18,143 bases of DNA, taken from the NCBI RefSeq assembly GCF_024693525.1, contig NZ_JAILKR010000103.1, positions 1 to 18,143 on the forward strand. Direction: 5' to 3'. A program made the translations under genes and the position numbers. Below are positions 8,546 through 16,088 of the stretch, in pieces. Source of the DNA: Selenomonas sp. GTDB lineage: Bacteria > Bacillota_C > Negativicutes > Selenomonadales > Selenomonadaceae. How positions within the stretch are numbered: the first letter of the stretch is position 1; each line of letters starts with the position of its first letter. The notes beneath the pieces are model-generated. The model saw only the letters and a list, made by a program, of their open reading frames with translations. It was not told the DNA's origin and made no database searches.

Positions 8546-9454
8546 TTATCGTACGTATATATCCTGCATAATATTAATATTATTAATATTATATTTAGCA
8601 TCTTCAACATTGTTATTATTGACATATTTAAGACTATTATCACCCTCATTATATTTTCTCCAAGCGTCATCCACATCATTAATATCTTTTGCAGCACCTG
8701 CACCATCTTTTATATTTTTTGTTTTTGCAAATTTCCCTGCACTCCCCTTTGCCATAAATGCACTATAGACTAATTCTCCATATTGAGGCGAAAGTGTTCT
8801 TGCAAATAATTTTTCCACATCGTAATCATGCTCTCCTAAACCGATACCTTCTAAAAATTCTCCTCCACTATTCATCAACGTCGCTACTGAATGTAACCCC
8901 AGCAAACCAACTCCCATTCTTTTTGCCCACAATGTCCTTGTCGGCAGCTCCATCGATGTCTGCGCAGCCATTAATTCTGTTGCTGCTATCAAAGCCATTT
9001 TCCCTCCCTCTACTCCTGCTGAAAAGTCTAAATAAGATGCTAATAATTTATTCCCTGCAATAGACTTCATTAGGAATGATGCCGAATATTTTCCTGCAAA
9101 TAAATCGCGTAGAAAAGACTCAACACCATATGCATTATTATCACAGAAATGAATAAAACCACCATTCATACATGGCAACCGACTCTCACTTGTTAAATGC
9201 GGTGCTCCACCTCCTAGGGAATCATCGTCTACATCAATCCAAACGCTAGGCGTATTCGGTCGACAAATACCACCGAGACATTTACAATAACCATAACACA
9301 AAATATTCTTGCCAACGATGTGATCATTGGCATTCAAAAATCTTTCACCATTTTTATTCATCCCATGTCCAATTGTCTTAATTACAGCTCTCAAGCTCCC
9401 CTTATCGCAAAAGGTAAATCGCTTTTCGGTCATGAGCTCTTTCTCATCAGTCAT
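8546..9454 (-). CDS. DUF4280-like PAAR-type tip protein with C-terminal effector domain
   Basis: 302 residues, ATG with AAGGAAG about 8 bases upstream. Residues about 10-105 match the DUF4280 (PAAR-like) pattern: early CDKGSL, then NILCYGYCKCLGG, a CRP turn (C64) and a closing S-R-L-P-C-M-N-GG-F-I. Cysteines are C16, C53, C57, C59, C64, C95 and C104. PAAR-like proteins cap the VgrG needle and carry effectors. Residues about 110-245 form a Gly/Ala-rich, partly hydrophobic helical region with no catalytic motif I can name. The last 55 residues are Asn/Asp-rich (NNNNVEDAKYNINNINI) and encoded by very AT-rich DNA. It sits 20 bases after VgrG B and before a small membrane protein, as expected for spike, effector, immunity order. 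A pore-forming or other membrane-active toxin is plausible; the DUF4280 call is firmer than the toxin call. Confidence 0.8.
   Translation of the reverse strand: MTDEKELMTEKRFTFCDKGSLRAVIKTIGHGMNKNGERFLNANDHIVGKNILCYGYCKCLGGICRPNTPSVWIDVDDDSLGGGAPHLTSESRLPCMNGGFIHFCDNNAYGVESFLRDLFAGKYSASFLMKSIAGNKLLASYLDFSAGVEGGKMALIAATELMAAQTSMELPTRTLWAKRMGVGLLGLHSVATLMNSGGEFLEGIGLGEHDYDVEKLFARTLSPQYGELVYSAFMAKGSAGKFAKTKNIKDGAGAAKDINDVDDAWRKYNEGDNSLKYVNNNNVEDAKYNINNINIMQDIYVR
8570..8590. repeat. AT-only perfect inverted repeat, 10-base arms
   Basis: AATATTAATA at 8570-8579 and TATTAATATT at 8581-8590 are exact reverse complements around one central T. It lies inside the 3' coding end of the PAAR-like effector gene and encodes part of its NINNI tail. 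Being AT-only it would make only a weak hairpin. Confidence 0.7.
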
Positions 9455-9474
9455 AATACTACTTCCTTAATCAC

Positions 9475-10869
9475 TCAACTCATCAATACGTTCTTTGCCC
9501 CTAACACAATCTGTTCTTTTCCCATACTGATTTTTGAATCTCCCACTTGCAGTGTCAAATTTTCTTTAGCCAGCATAGTCAGTTTTTTCTCTGCCGATAG
9601 TTTTATATTTCCATCTGCTGACACCTGTATATCTTTTGAAGACACGATTTTTATTCCATCCCCTTGGGTAAGATCTATAAAAATACTTTGATGTTGGCAC
9701 ATGATGTAGATACCATCATCGGTCAGCAGAATTTCCTTTCCTCCCGGCGCCTTGAAGCTTTTGTTGCGAGTATTTTCTGGTGGCGAGGAGTTAATCGAGC
9801 TTGCAGCAAAAGCATCTGTCTCGTTTTTTGAAGGAAACATGATACGCACGTAGTCATCCTTTTCCGGCATAACGTACCAACCACTGCCGTCACTGCTCGA
9901 ATAGGCTGTAGAATAAGGAAACCACCAATCGCCGCTGCTATCATATTCCGGGTCGATTTCGAACAAATGCGCCTGTATCTGGTCACGTTTCACGGCCTTG
10001 ACCTGAGCCTTCAAAACACGGCCGGCACAATTGGTATTTTTCTGTCTTGGCGCCACAAATCCGTTTTCACCAGTCAGGGAATAGGTCATCTGCATCAAAC
10101 CGTCTATTAGTTTGGCAGTGACCTTGCGGATGATATATTCCGTGCCATTCACCCTGACTTTATCGCCAATTTGGGCATAGTCATAGGACTGTACCGTCAT
10201 ATCGGCAAAATCCTGCCGCATCGCTTCTTTTCCTTCGGACAGGTAATTCTGAGTTACACGCTGAAACTTCTTTTCTGAGCGCCCATAACAAATGTTTGCC
10301 GTAGATAGTTCCAGCGTTTTACGTGATTCCGGTATACCAAAATAGACCAGTGGTTTTGCAGCGGTTATGTCAGCAACTATCGGCACATTAAACCGCGAAG
10401 CCATTCGTCTGGTAAACTCCCAATCTGTTTCATCCATTTGCAGAATCAGCCCACCAATTGCCTGGTCATGCCCTGCCACTTGCAAAGTTCCTTTTCCCCC
10501 ATAAGACTGCTGGATAATCTCCCCATAACTTTTCCCCGTATTCTGGTAGCTGCAGGAACATTTGCGAATATCCAACAAATAACTGGCATCTTTGGCATCC
10601 ACAATCAATCGGCTGTAATCTTCCTCTTGCTCAATCTGTATACTTGTAAGGATACCAGTGAAAAATATTTGGTTTTGCTCATCCTTCGTACCAATCACAA
10701 CAGACTGCGTCGTATCAGCTCGTTGAAGGTACTCCTGCGCACGTTCCGAAGAAATTTCTCCAACCACATGAGCCGAACCGTGCGCATTCGGTTCATGCGT
10801 GATTTCGATTTCTAAAATCCTTTGAAACTCTATTCCCTTTATTTGGATATTCGTATGTTGTGTGCTCAT
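9475..10869 (-). CDS. vgrG: VgrG-family spike protein B
   Basis: 464 residues, full length for a short VgrG. Residues 1 to about 270 are the gp27/gpD-like base (ASYLLDIRK, LQMDETDWEFTRRMASRFNVP, YDYAQIGDKVRVNG). An OB-fold (gp5-like) follows, opening at NCAGRVLKAQVKAVKRD and containing WFPYSTAYSSSDGSGWYVMP. The tail (GGKEILLTDDGIYIM to the end) has short alternating hydrophobic repeats (IQVSADGNIKLSAEKKLTM) typical of the needle beta-prism. VgrG trimers puncture the target envelope. It is a close paralogue of 14218-15618. Its ATG overlaps the upstream stop as ATGA, and the PAAR-like effector gene starts 20 bases downstream, so this spike probably carries that effector. Confidence 0.93.
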   Translation of the reverse strand: MSTQHTNIQIKGIEFQRILEIEITHEPNAHGSAHVVGEISSERAQEYLQRADTTQSVVIGTKDEQNQIFFTGILTSIQIEQEEDYSRLIVDAKDASYLLDIRKCSCSYQNTGKSYGEIIQQSYGGKGTLQVAGHDQAIGGLILQMDETDWEFTRRMASRFNVPIVADITAAKPLVYFGIPESRKTLELSTANICYGRSEKKFQRVTQNYLSEGKEAMRQDFADMTVQSYDYAQIGDKVRVNGTEYIIRKVTAKLIDGLMQMTYSLTGENGFVAPRQKNTNCAGRVLKAQVKAVKRDQIQAHLFEIDPEYDSSGDWWFPYSTAYSSSDGSGWYVMPEKDDYVRIMFPSKNETDAFAASSINSSPPENTRNKSFKAPGGKEILLTDDGIYIMCQHQSIFIDLTQGDGIKIVSSKDIQVSADGNIKLSAEKKLTMLAKENLTLQVGDSKISMGKEQIVLGAKNVLMS

Positions 10870-11417
10870 ACTTCATCACTCACCTTCTTCGTCAAATCAC
10901 AGTAAGACGCAAGGATTTCCTCTGCCAACGGCAACATCCATTCACTATCAGCAAAAGAAAAATGAAGGCTTCCTACCAACAACCGCTTTTCCAACGCCCC
11001 TAAAAACATAATCTGATAAACCTGTTCGAGCAATGTCTCATGGACGTATTCCAAAACGCCCAGTCTGGCATTCTGCGTCGAAAGAAATTTTGACGATAGC
11101 AATTTTGCATTATGTGCGCTGTAGGGGAAAACTTTTTTCATAATCTTCATCGCATTTTCCAGCCTGTTTTCCTCCATCGCGGTCTCAGCCTGCTTGAGGC
11201 CGACCACGAAACATCCTTGCTCATTGCTGTACAATTCACCCGGCACATCGCTTACTGCATAGATTTTGCGCCGTGTTTCCTCATCCATCATCGCAAAATC
11301 TTCCGGCACGACTAAAGATACCTTCTCATCCAACAACTTCTTCCGTTCAAAGACCGTCTTACGGTCATGCAGCATGACATACGAATCATATATTGATAAC
11401 TTTTTTTCTTTCCCCAT
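10866..11417 (-). CDS. Conserved-looking hypothetical protein upstream of VgrG B
   Basis: 183 residues, soluble, no signal peptide. I do not recognise it. The N-terminal 35 residues are highly charged (KEKKLSIYDSY, DRKTVFERKKLLDEK); a beta-rich middle (GCFVVGLKQA) leads into a mainly helical C-terminal half ending in WMLPLAEEILASYCD. The start has TAGGAG 6 bases upstream, and the gene ends in an ATGA overlap with VgrG B. It therefore holds the same position before VgrG B that the PTF/YWVPF proteins hold before the other two spikes, but it lacks the PTF and YWVPF motifs. It may be a different spike adaptor or a baseplate connector. Confidence 0.75.
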   Translation of the reverse strand: MGKEKKLSIYDSYVMLHDRKTVFERKKLLDEKVSLVVPEDFAMMDEETRRKIYAVSDVPGELYSNEQGCFVVGLKQAETAMEENRLENAMKIMKKVFPYSAHNAKLLSSKFLSTQNARLGVLEYVHETLLEQVYQIMFLGALEKRLLVGSLHFSFADSEWMLPLAEEILASYCDLTKKVSDEV

Positions 11418-11426
11418 AACATACTC

Positions 11427-12131
11427 CTAAAACAAGGCGATTTGGTCTTTCATTGTTCCATCCAGTCCAATAATGCCGAAGTGCACCTGCCAGAATACCC
11501 GTACCGAAAAATCCAGTGGCAAGAACAAATGACAAAAAAGCTGCCACATATCTTCCCTAGGCTGCCGTCGAGGTTCATCTAGATAGGCATAGAGCTCATT
11601 GGGTGACAACCGGCTTTGGTATAGAATCCCCTTGGGAAACAGGCGATGAAACGCATGGCTAAATCCCTGCAGACTGGAGCCACACTGCATGGTTTGGAAA
11701 AGTTCCTCCGCCACGGTCAGCTGACCTTCCATGTCCAAATCACGCACTACAGCAGCTGCTTCCTCGCCAAATACTCCCTGCAGGATTTCCTGACGCAATT
11801 TCCGCACATAGCACTCCTGCCGGGTAATACCATGGTGCAAATCCACCTCACAGAGGATATGCATCAAGCAGTCAAATGCTTTTTGAATAAATGCTTCCTT
11901 ATCCTTTTCCAACACATACCGCACATCCGGGTGCAGCAGATATTGAAAGATTGCGCTGAATCGGAAGAGTTCATTTACTGGTATCGGCTCTGGGCCGATT
12001 TCCTTTCGATTCAGATAGTCAAAGGCCAGTTCATAGTAAGGGCTGCCATTTTCTGCCGGAGTATAGGTCATCTCCTCCTTGGTCAGCCCCTGCCTTTTTG
12101 CCTTGATGGCCGCATCCCAAATAAAATTCAC
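11427..12131 (-). CDS. Hypothetical protein, putative baseplate or adaptor component
   Basis: 234 residues, GTG start with GGGAGG about 10 bases upstream, inside the end of the preceding gene. No family is recognised. The sequence is largely helical and aromatic-rich (ELFRFSAIFQYLLHPDVRYVLEKD; FHRLFPKGILYQSRL; MWQLFCHLFLPLDFSVRVFWQVHFG), without membrane segments or a catalytic motif. It starts one base after the stop of the 429-aa gene, and the 183-aa gene follows 9 bases after its own stop, so these proteins are made from one transcript. Abundant aromatic residues suggest protein-protein packing, as in a structural part. The function remains unknown. Confidence 0.72.
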   Translation of the reverse strand: MNFIWDAAIKAKRQGLTKEEMTYTPAENGSPYYELAFDYLNRKEIGPEPIPVNELFRFSAIFQYLLHPDVRYVLEKDKEAFIQKAFDCLMHILCEVDLHHGITRQECYVRKLRQEILQGVFGEEAAAVVRDLDMEGQLTVAEELFQTMQCGSSLQGFSHAFHRLFPKGILYQSRLSPNELYAYLDEPRRQPREDMWQLFCHLFLPLDFSVRVFWQVHFGIIGLDGTMKDQIALF

Positions 12132-12132
12132 C

Positions 12133-13422
12133 TTAAACTAACCTCCCTGCGCACTCATACTCGGGGAAATAATGCTGCAAATTAGTTACCAGGAAACTGA
12201 TGACATCCATGTTCCGATAGTCTTCCTGCCCTGCCCGGAAATCCAATTCCAGTGTATATTCCCGGCTCCCCGTGCGGAATTCATAATCAATGAACGCATC
12301 TGTCGAATAAGTATCTGCCCGCCCGGCCGTTTTCCGCAACCGCACATCCTGCAAGGAAAAATCCCGCATACAAACAAACGAACGCAAGAATCGCTCCACC
12401 TCCGTCCTTGTCTTAATACGCTGGCCATAGGACTCCAGCAAATTGCGGGCAAAGCTCTGGTTATGCTGGTTGCCATACACCCGATACCCATATTTTTCCG
12501 CGCCATTCACAGGATAAAACCGTAAAAGTGACCAATCCGCAGCTTCTTGCTGATCACAGGTAATAACAAGGTCTTTTCCCTGCCAGCGTACATTGCGAAC
12601 CTCAGCAGCTGACTGGTCAAGCAGATACTGACTCGCATCGGGAAACTGGCTGGCATATAGCCGGTGTTCATAGGAAGTCCTGTCCATGCAGGGCTCTGGG
12701 TAACAACTGGTATGCGCCTGCCATGGCTGGATATTCCACAGCGGAACCATATCCTCGTGGATGACATCACGATACTCCGCATAATCGATTGTCACGCGCT
12801 CAACAGCCTGGTCATCCTCCCAGCCATCCAGTGAAGTTATCCACACCTCCGCAAATTTATAGAGATAAGGGGCCAGAACACTGCGCCAAGGGAGCCCATT
12901 CTGACCAGTCACGCCATAGAGCTCTTCCATCTGCTGCAAATAACGACGGCACGGACGCAGTTCAAAGGCAGCCGATACCTCAGAATAATCACTCTTTACC
13001 GTTCCTGAAAACTTACGCCGCTGCTGCAAAATTGTTTGCAGCTGAGCGGTTTCTCCAGCAAAAAAAACGGGGAACAGTGCATAGGCCTTCCCTTCTTGCA
13101 AATGCGCCAACACATCAGCAGCCGGAATCTTTTTTTCCAAAAGGTCCGCAGCATCCATCGGATAAAGCTCCTTATCCGTTTGGTCATAATCCCTGCGGCG
13201 GCAAAGTCCGGTCATAATATCTGGTGCTTCTACCGGCCGGGGCAGCTCCGCCAGCATCCGCTGTTCCAGCCCATGATATTCCGCATACATATGTTGATAA
13301 AGCTGAGAAAACATATCTCCGATGATATTCCGGAACAACTCACGATTCTGCAAATCCTCTATCTTCATGGCCTGCTGCTCTACATAGCCCGCCAAGTCAA
13401 ACTCATCTGTAAAAATACCCAT
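12133..13422 (-). CDS. Large hypothetical protein, putative baseplate component
   Basis: 429 residues from ATG 13422. I chose this start because AGGGAGA lies 6 bases upstream, while the longer in-frame extension to 13479 would lie within the end of the preceding gene and reads as Pro/Gly junk. The N-terminus (MGIFTDEFDLAGYVEQQAMK) is acidic and followed by a long helical stretch rich in E, Q and L to about residue 65. The C-terminal 100 residues look beta-rich (AFIDYEFRTGSREYTLELDF). There are no membrane segments or recognisable active site. Size and place between spike genes suggest a wedge or TssK/TssF-like role, but I see no motif of those families, so this is positional inference only. 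Confidence 0.75.
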   Translation of the reverse strand: MGIFTDEFDLAGYVEQQAMKIEDLQNRELFRNIIGDMFSQLYQHMYAEYHGLEQRMLAELPRPVEAPDIMTGLCRRRDYDQTDKELYPMDAADLLEKKIPAADVLAHLQEGKAYALFPVFFAGETAQLQTILQQRRKFSGTVKSDYSEVSAAFELRPCRRYLQQMEELYGVTGQNGLPWRSVLAPYLYKFAEVWITSLDGWEDDQAVERVTIDYAEYRDVIHEDMVPLWNIQPWQAHTSCYPEPCMDRTSYEHRLYASQFPDASQYLLDQSAAEVRNVRWQGKDLVITCDQQEAADWSLLRFYPVNGAEKYGYRVYGNQHNQSFARNLLESYGQRIKTRTEVERFLRSFVCMRDFSLQDVRLRKTAGRADTYSTDAFIDYEFRTGSREYTLELDFRAGQEDYRNMDVISFLVTNLQHYFPEYECAGRLV

Positions 13423-13428
13423 CACAAT

Positions 13429-13435
13429 TCTCCCT
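13429..13435 (-). promoter_or_regulatory. Ribosome binding site setting the 13422 start
   Basis: AGGGAGA on the minus strand, 6 bases before ATG 13422, overlapping the TAG stop of the upstream gene. It decides the short start of the 429-aa protein over the 448-aa alternative. Confidence 0.75.
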
Positions 13436-14213
13436 AGTCCACAAATACTTCCCGACGGCGCCGGCGCTCGCGGCGGCATTCCCGCAAACCTGCTGGGCGA
13501 ATCTCATCGAGCACGCGGGTAAGCCCGTCAAACAGGCTGGCATTATCCCAAGCCTGTTCTTCCTGTTGCAGCCGCTGGCTGATATAAAAACCAATGCTCT
13601 CGGCGGACAACAGCTGCCCTGCCAAAGCCGTCAAGCAAAACTGACGATCAAAATCCGTCAACGAATACTTGCTGGCTTCTTTGGCAAACGCCTTCACGAT
13701 GTCTGGTGCCAACGTACTTTGCCCTCTCCCTGCATAGGGAGCATAAATCGTGTTGACCGTATCAAACTCTGTCGTTCTATCGAAAAAATCCGTATAATTA
13801 ACGCGCAAAATCGAACCATGCTTCAACTTGAACCGGCAAAGCTCCATTTCATCCGGCGTCAGCTCCAACTCATCAGTCAAAGCCAAATCCAGCGCATAGA
13901 CCTTTGCCCCCTGCTGCTCCGTCGGCGCAGTGAATACCAATTTCAAAACCATATATTCATCCGTTGGATGATAATCAATGGTCATCGGTTCCTGCAGGTA
14001 ATAAATAAAGCCCGCGTGTTTCACCATCCCTGGCTGAACCGTAATCGTCTCCTTCGTGGTCATCATACGGCACCCACTAATAATGCCATCACTATAATCC
14101 TGATACAGCAACGGCAGCCCGGCAAACGCCCGGTCACGAACATCGCAAAGCATTGCTTGTCTCAATATATGCAAGGATTCGAACTGAGGAATCCGCTGTT
14201 GATTTTTCTCCAT
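13434..14213 (-). CDS. Phage-tail-like structural protein (putative)
   Basis: 259 residues; ATG with GGGAGA 8 bases upstream, five bases after the VgrG A stop region. The N-terminal half has the feel of phage tail or fibre proteins: YSDGIISGCRM, then ETITVQPGMVKHAGFIYYL and a beta-rich stretch to about 110 (YMVLKLVFTAP). That resembles the 'is-G, pG-i-x-x-G' entry domain seen in many fibre and baseplate proteins, by eye only. The rest is helical, and the last 20 residues are strikingly arginine-rich (RECRRERRRRREVFVD), encoded by a GC-rich patch. No enzyme motif is visible. Placement straight after VgrG A supports a structural baseplate role; the Arg tail could bind an acidic partner or nucleic acid. 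Confidence 0.78.
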   Translation of the reverse strand: MEKNQQRIPQFESLHILRQAMLCDVRDRAFAGLPLLYQDYSDGIISGCRMMTTKETITVQPGMVKHAGFIYYLQEPMTIDYHPTDEYMVLKLVFTAPTEQQGAKVYALDLALTDELELTPDEMELCRFKLKHGSILRVNYTDFFDRTTEFDTVNTIYAPYAGRGQSTLAPDIVKAFAKEASKYSLTDFDRQFCLTALAGQLLSAESIGFYISQRLQQEEQAWDNASLFDGLTRVLDEIRPAGLRECRRERRRRREVFVD

Positions 14214-14217
14214 ATCA

Positions 14218-15618
14218 TCAATCTCCCACTATGACGCTTTCGCCACCGAACGTAATCTGTTTTTCCGTCAATTTTACATGTGAATTGCCGCATTGCAGCA
14301 TAATCTGCTTATCCGCCATAATTTGAACGCTTTCGTCTGCCTCGATTTTCACGCATTTATCCGAAGAAATATGAACCGGCTGAGTCGACACAATACTTAT
14401 CCCATTGTCCTGAGACAAGTCGATGAAGATATTTTGATGATTGCAAATCATGGAAATCCCGTCATCCGTCAGCAGCAATTCTTTCCCACCAGGAGCCCGG
14501 AAACTTTTATTCCTGGTGCTGGCTGGTGGCGACGTATTAACAGCACTGGCAGCAAACGCCTCTTCCTCATGATTCGAAGGACACAAAATCCGCACAAAGT
14601 CCCCAACTTCTGGCATCACATACCAGCCACTGCCGTCACTGCTCGAATAGGCGGTCGAATAAGGAAACCAAGTCGTACTGCCGCTATCGTATTCCGAATC
14701 AATCGTAAAAAAGAACGCCTGAATGGTATCCCGCTTGACTGCCTTAACCTGTGCCGTCAGGACACGCCCTGCACAATTATTGTTTCGCACCAAAGGAACA
14801 ACAAATCCCTGACGGCCAGTCAATTCATAAGTCATCAACATAAGGCCATCAATCAGCTTGGCATGAACAGCCCGCACATAATACTCCTTGCCATTTACCC
14901 GCACCATATCCCCAAGGTACGCGTAATCATAAGAATCCACCTGCAAGAAGCTAAAATCCTGGACATCTGCCATATGTCCACTGGTCATATCGTTTTCCGT
15001 CACATTGCGGAACCGGCCGTTATCAGTCATGTAGCGAACAGCTGCCGTAGAAAGCTCTGCCGCCTCTTTCCCCGATGGCACCCCCAGCGAAACCATCGCC
15101 TTTTCTGCCACCAGGTTAGAAAAAACCGGCACATTAAAACGCGATGCCATGCGCTTAGAAAACACCCAATTCGTCTCATCCATTTGCAAAATAAACTTGT
15201 CAATAGGCTGGTCGGTGACATTGACGGCCACTTGCCCGGCACCATTATACGCATCACGTAAAATTTCGCCATAACTCTTCCCAAGGTTCTGATACGTCTT
15301 ATTCTGACGGCGAATATCCAACAGATAACTGGAGTCCTCCAATTCCACGGACAATTCACCATATCCCCCTTTCGTATCCACACGAATCTGGGTAATATAG
15401 CCTCGGAATAACACCACCTCCTTTTTCTCCTGCCGGGACTTTATCGCAATCAGTTGTTCCGACTCTCGCTCCATAAAACGCTTCAACACAGGAATTTCAC
15501 CTGCCGCAGTCAAAATCGCCCTACCATGTTCATTCGGCTTATGGACGATTTCCAAAGTCAACAGTTTCTGCAAGGGAATCCCTTCCACCCATACATTCTC
15601 ATAAATTAAGCCCATCAT
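14218..15618 (-). CDS. vgrG: VgrG-family spike protein A
   Basis: 466 residues. The gp27/gpD-like base spans about 1-270 (SSYLLDIRR at 96-104, LQMDETNWVFSKRMASRFNVP around 144-164, YDYAYLGDMVRVNG). The OB-fold spans about 278-362, opening at NCAGRVLTAQVKAVKRD and holding WFPYSTAYSSSDGSGWYVMP from 317. The needle spans about 375-466, with alternating short strands (VHISSDKCVKIEADESVQIM). It forms the trimeric puncturing spike of contractile injection systems. The ATG overlaps the upstream stop as ATGA, with a second ATG immediately after. It is clearly paralogous to 9475-10869 and distantly to the N-terminus of the VgrG-Rhs. No PAAR-like gene follows it directly, so it may share the DUF4280 tip encoded further downstream. 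Confidence 0.94.
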   Translation of the reverse strand: MMGLIYENVWVEGIPLQKLLTLEIVHKPNEHGRAILTAAGEIPVLKRFMERESEQLIAIKSRQEKKEVVLFRGYITQIRVDTKGGYGELSVELEDSSYLLDIRRQNKTYQNLGKSYGEILRDAYNGAGQVAVNVTDQPIDKFILQMDETNWVFSKRMASRFNVPVFSNLVAEKAMVSLGVPSGKEAAELSTAAVRYMTDNGRFRNVTENDMTSGHMADVQDFSFLQVDSYDYAYLGDMVRVNGKEYYVRAVHAKLIDGLMLMTYELTGRQGFVVPLVRNNNCAGRVLTAQVKAVKRDTIQAFFFTIDSEYDSGSTTWFPYSTAYSSSDGSGWYVMPEVGDFVRILCPSNHEEEAFAASAVNTSPPASTRNKSFRAPGGKELLLTDDGISMICNHQNIFIDLSQDNGISIVSTQPVHISSDKCVKIEADESVQIMADKQIMLQCGNSHVKLTEKQITFGGESVIVGD

Positions 15619-16088
15619 TCATCCTCCACTAGTTCAAAGCGGATGCCCAACGGTGCACGCCGCAAAATACTTTCTACAGCCTCCAACGAAAAAAGCCAGT
15701 CCACCCTGTCACGCTGCCGCTGACATTTGACACGGCCCCCAGCACTTTCTGCGGGTAAAAAAGGCACCCAATAATGCAGCACCTTCGCATCCTCCATTTC
15801 ATAAACAGGCCGCAAAGTAACACTGCAAAACTCCATCTCCGGCGCCAGTGACTGCAACAACAGTTGGAAGCGATCCCCCACCATAAACGTTGGAGCAAAT
15901 AAGAAATCACAATACTCCAGCCCCTCCTGCGGCCGATAACCAGCCACCTTATGACTGAGCCGCCGGAATGCTTCTTCCGTCATATAATAGGGATATTCCC
16001 TATAGGAAAGCCCTGCTGGCGTGACCGGTGCGGTAAGCGCTGCATCCTCCACCATCCGAAACCAATCTGTCTTAACCAACTCTATCAC
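15615..16088 (-). CDS. PTF/YWVPF spike-associated protein A (hypothetical)
   Basis: 157 residues from GTG 16088. A longer frame from TTG 16106 is possible, but GTG is preferred: it overlaps the upstream TGA as GTGA and continues ATAGA, exactly as in the paralogue at 6382-6915. Shared motifs are FAPTF (PTF at 66-68), LAPE-x-EF and YWVPF (106-110), with a Trp-Phe pair near the N-terminus (DWF). No signal peptide, membrane segment or catalytic motif is visible. It ends in an ATGA overlap with VgrG A. Conserved placement between a pentapeptide protein and a spike argues for an adaptor or chaperone of that spike; a biochemical function cannot be stated. Confidence 0.82.
   Translation of the reverse strand: MIELVKTDWFRMVEDAALTAPVTPAGLSYREYPYYMTEEAFRRLSHKVAGYRPQEGLEYCDFLFAPTFMVGDRFQLLLQSLAPEMEFCSVTLRPVYEMEDAKVLHYWVPFLPAESAGGRVKCQRQRDRVDWLFSLEAVESILRRAPLGIRFELVEDE
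16085..16088 (-). promoter_or_regulatory. GTGA stop/start overlap, translational coupling
   Basis: The GTG start of PTF/YWVPF protein A overlaps the TGA stop of pentapeptide protein A. The start context GTGATAGA is the same as at 6912-6915 although the proteins have diverged. Confidence 0.65.

Noticed and set aside
8492..8773. Plus-strand 93-codon Ile/Asn-rich ORF.
   Set aside because: It is an antisense shadow of the AT-rich 3' end of the effector gene; the composition follows from ATT/AAT repeats.
13423..13479. Longer start for the 429-aa protein (448 aa).
   Set aside because: The extension lies inside the end of the preceding gene, reads as Pro/Gly-rich junk, and lacks the strong ribosome binding site that precedes ATG 13422.
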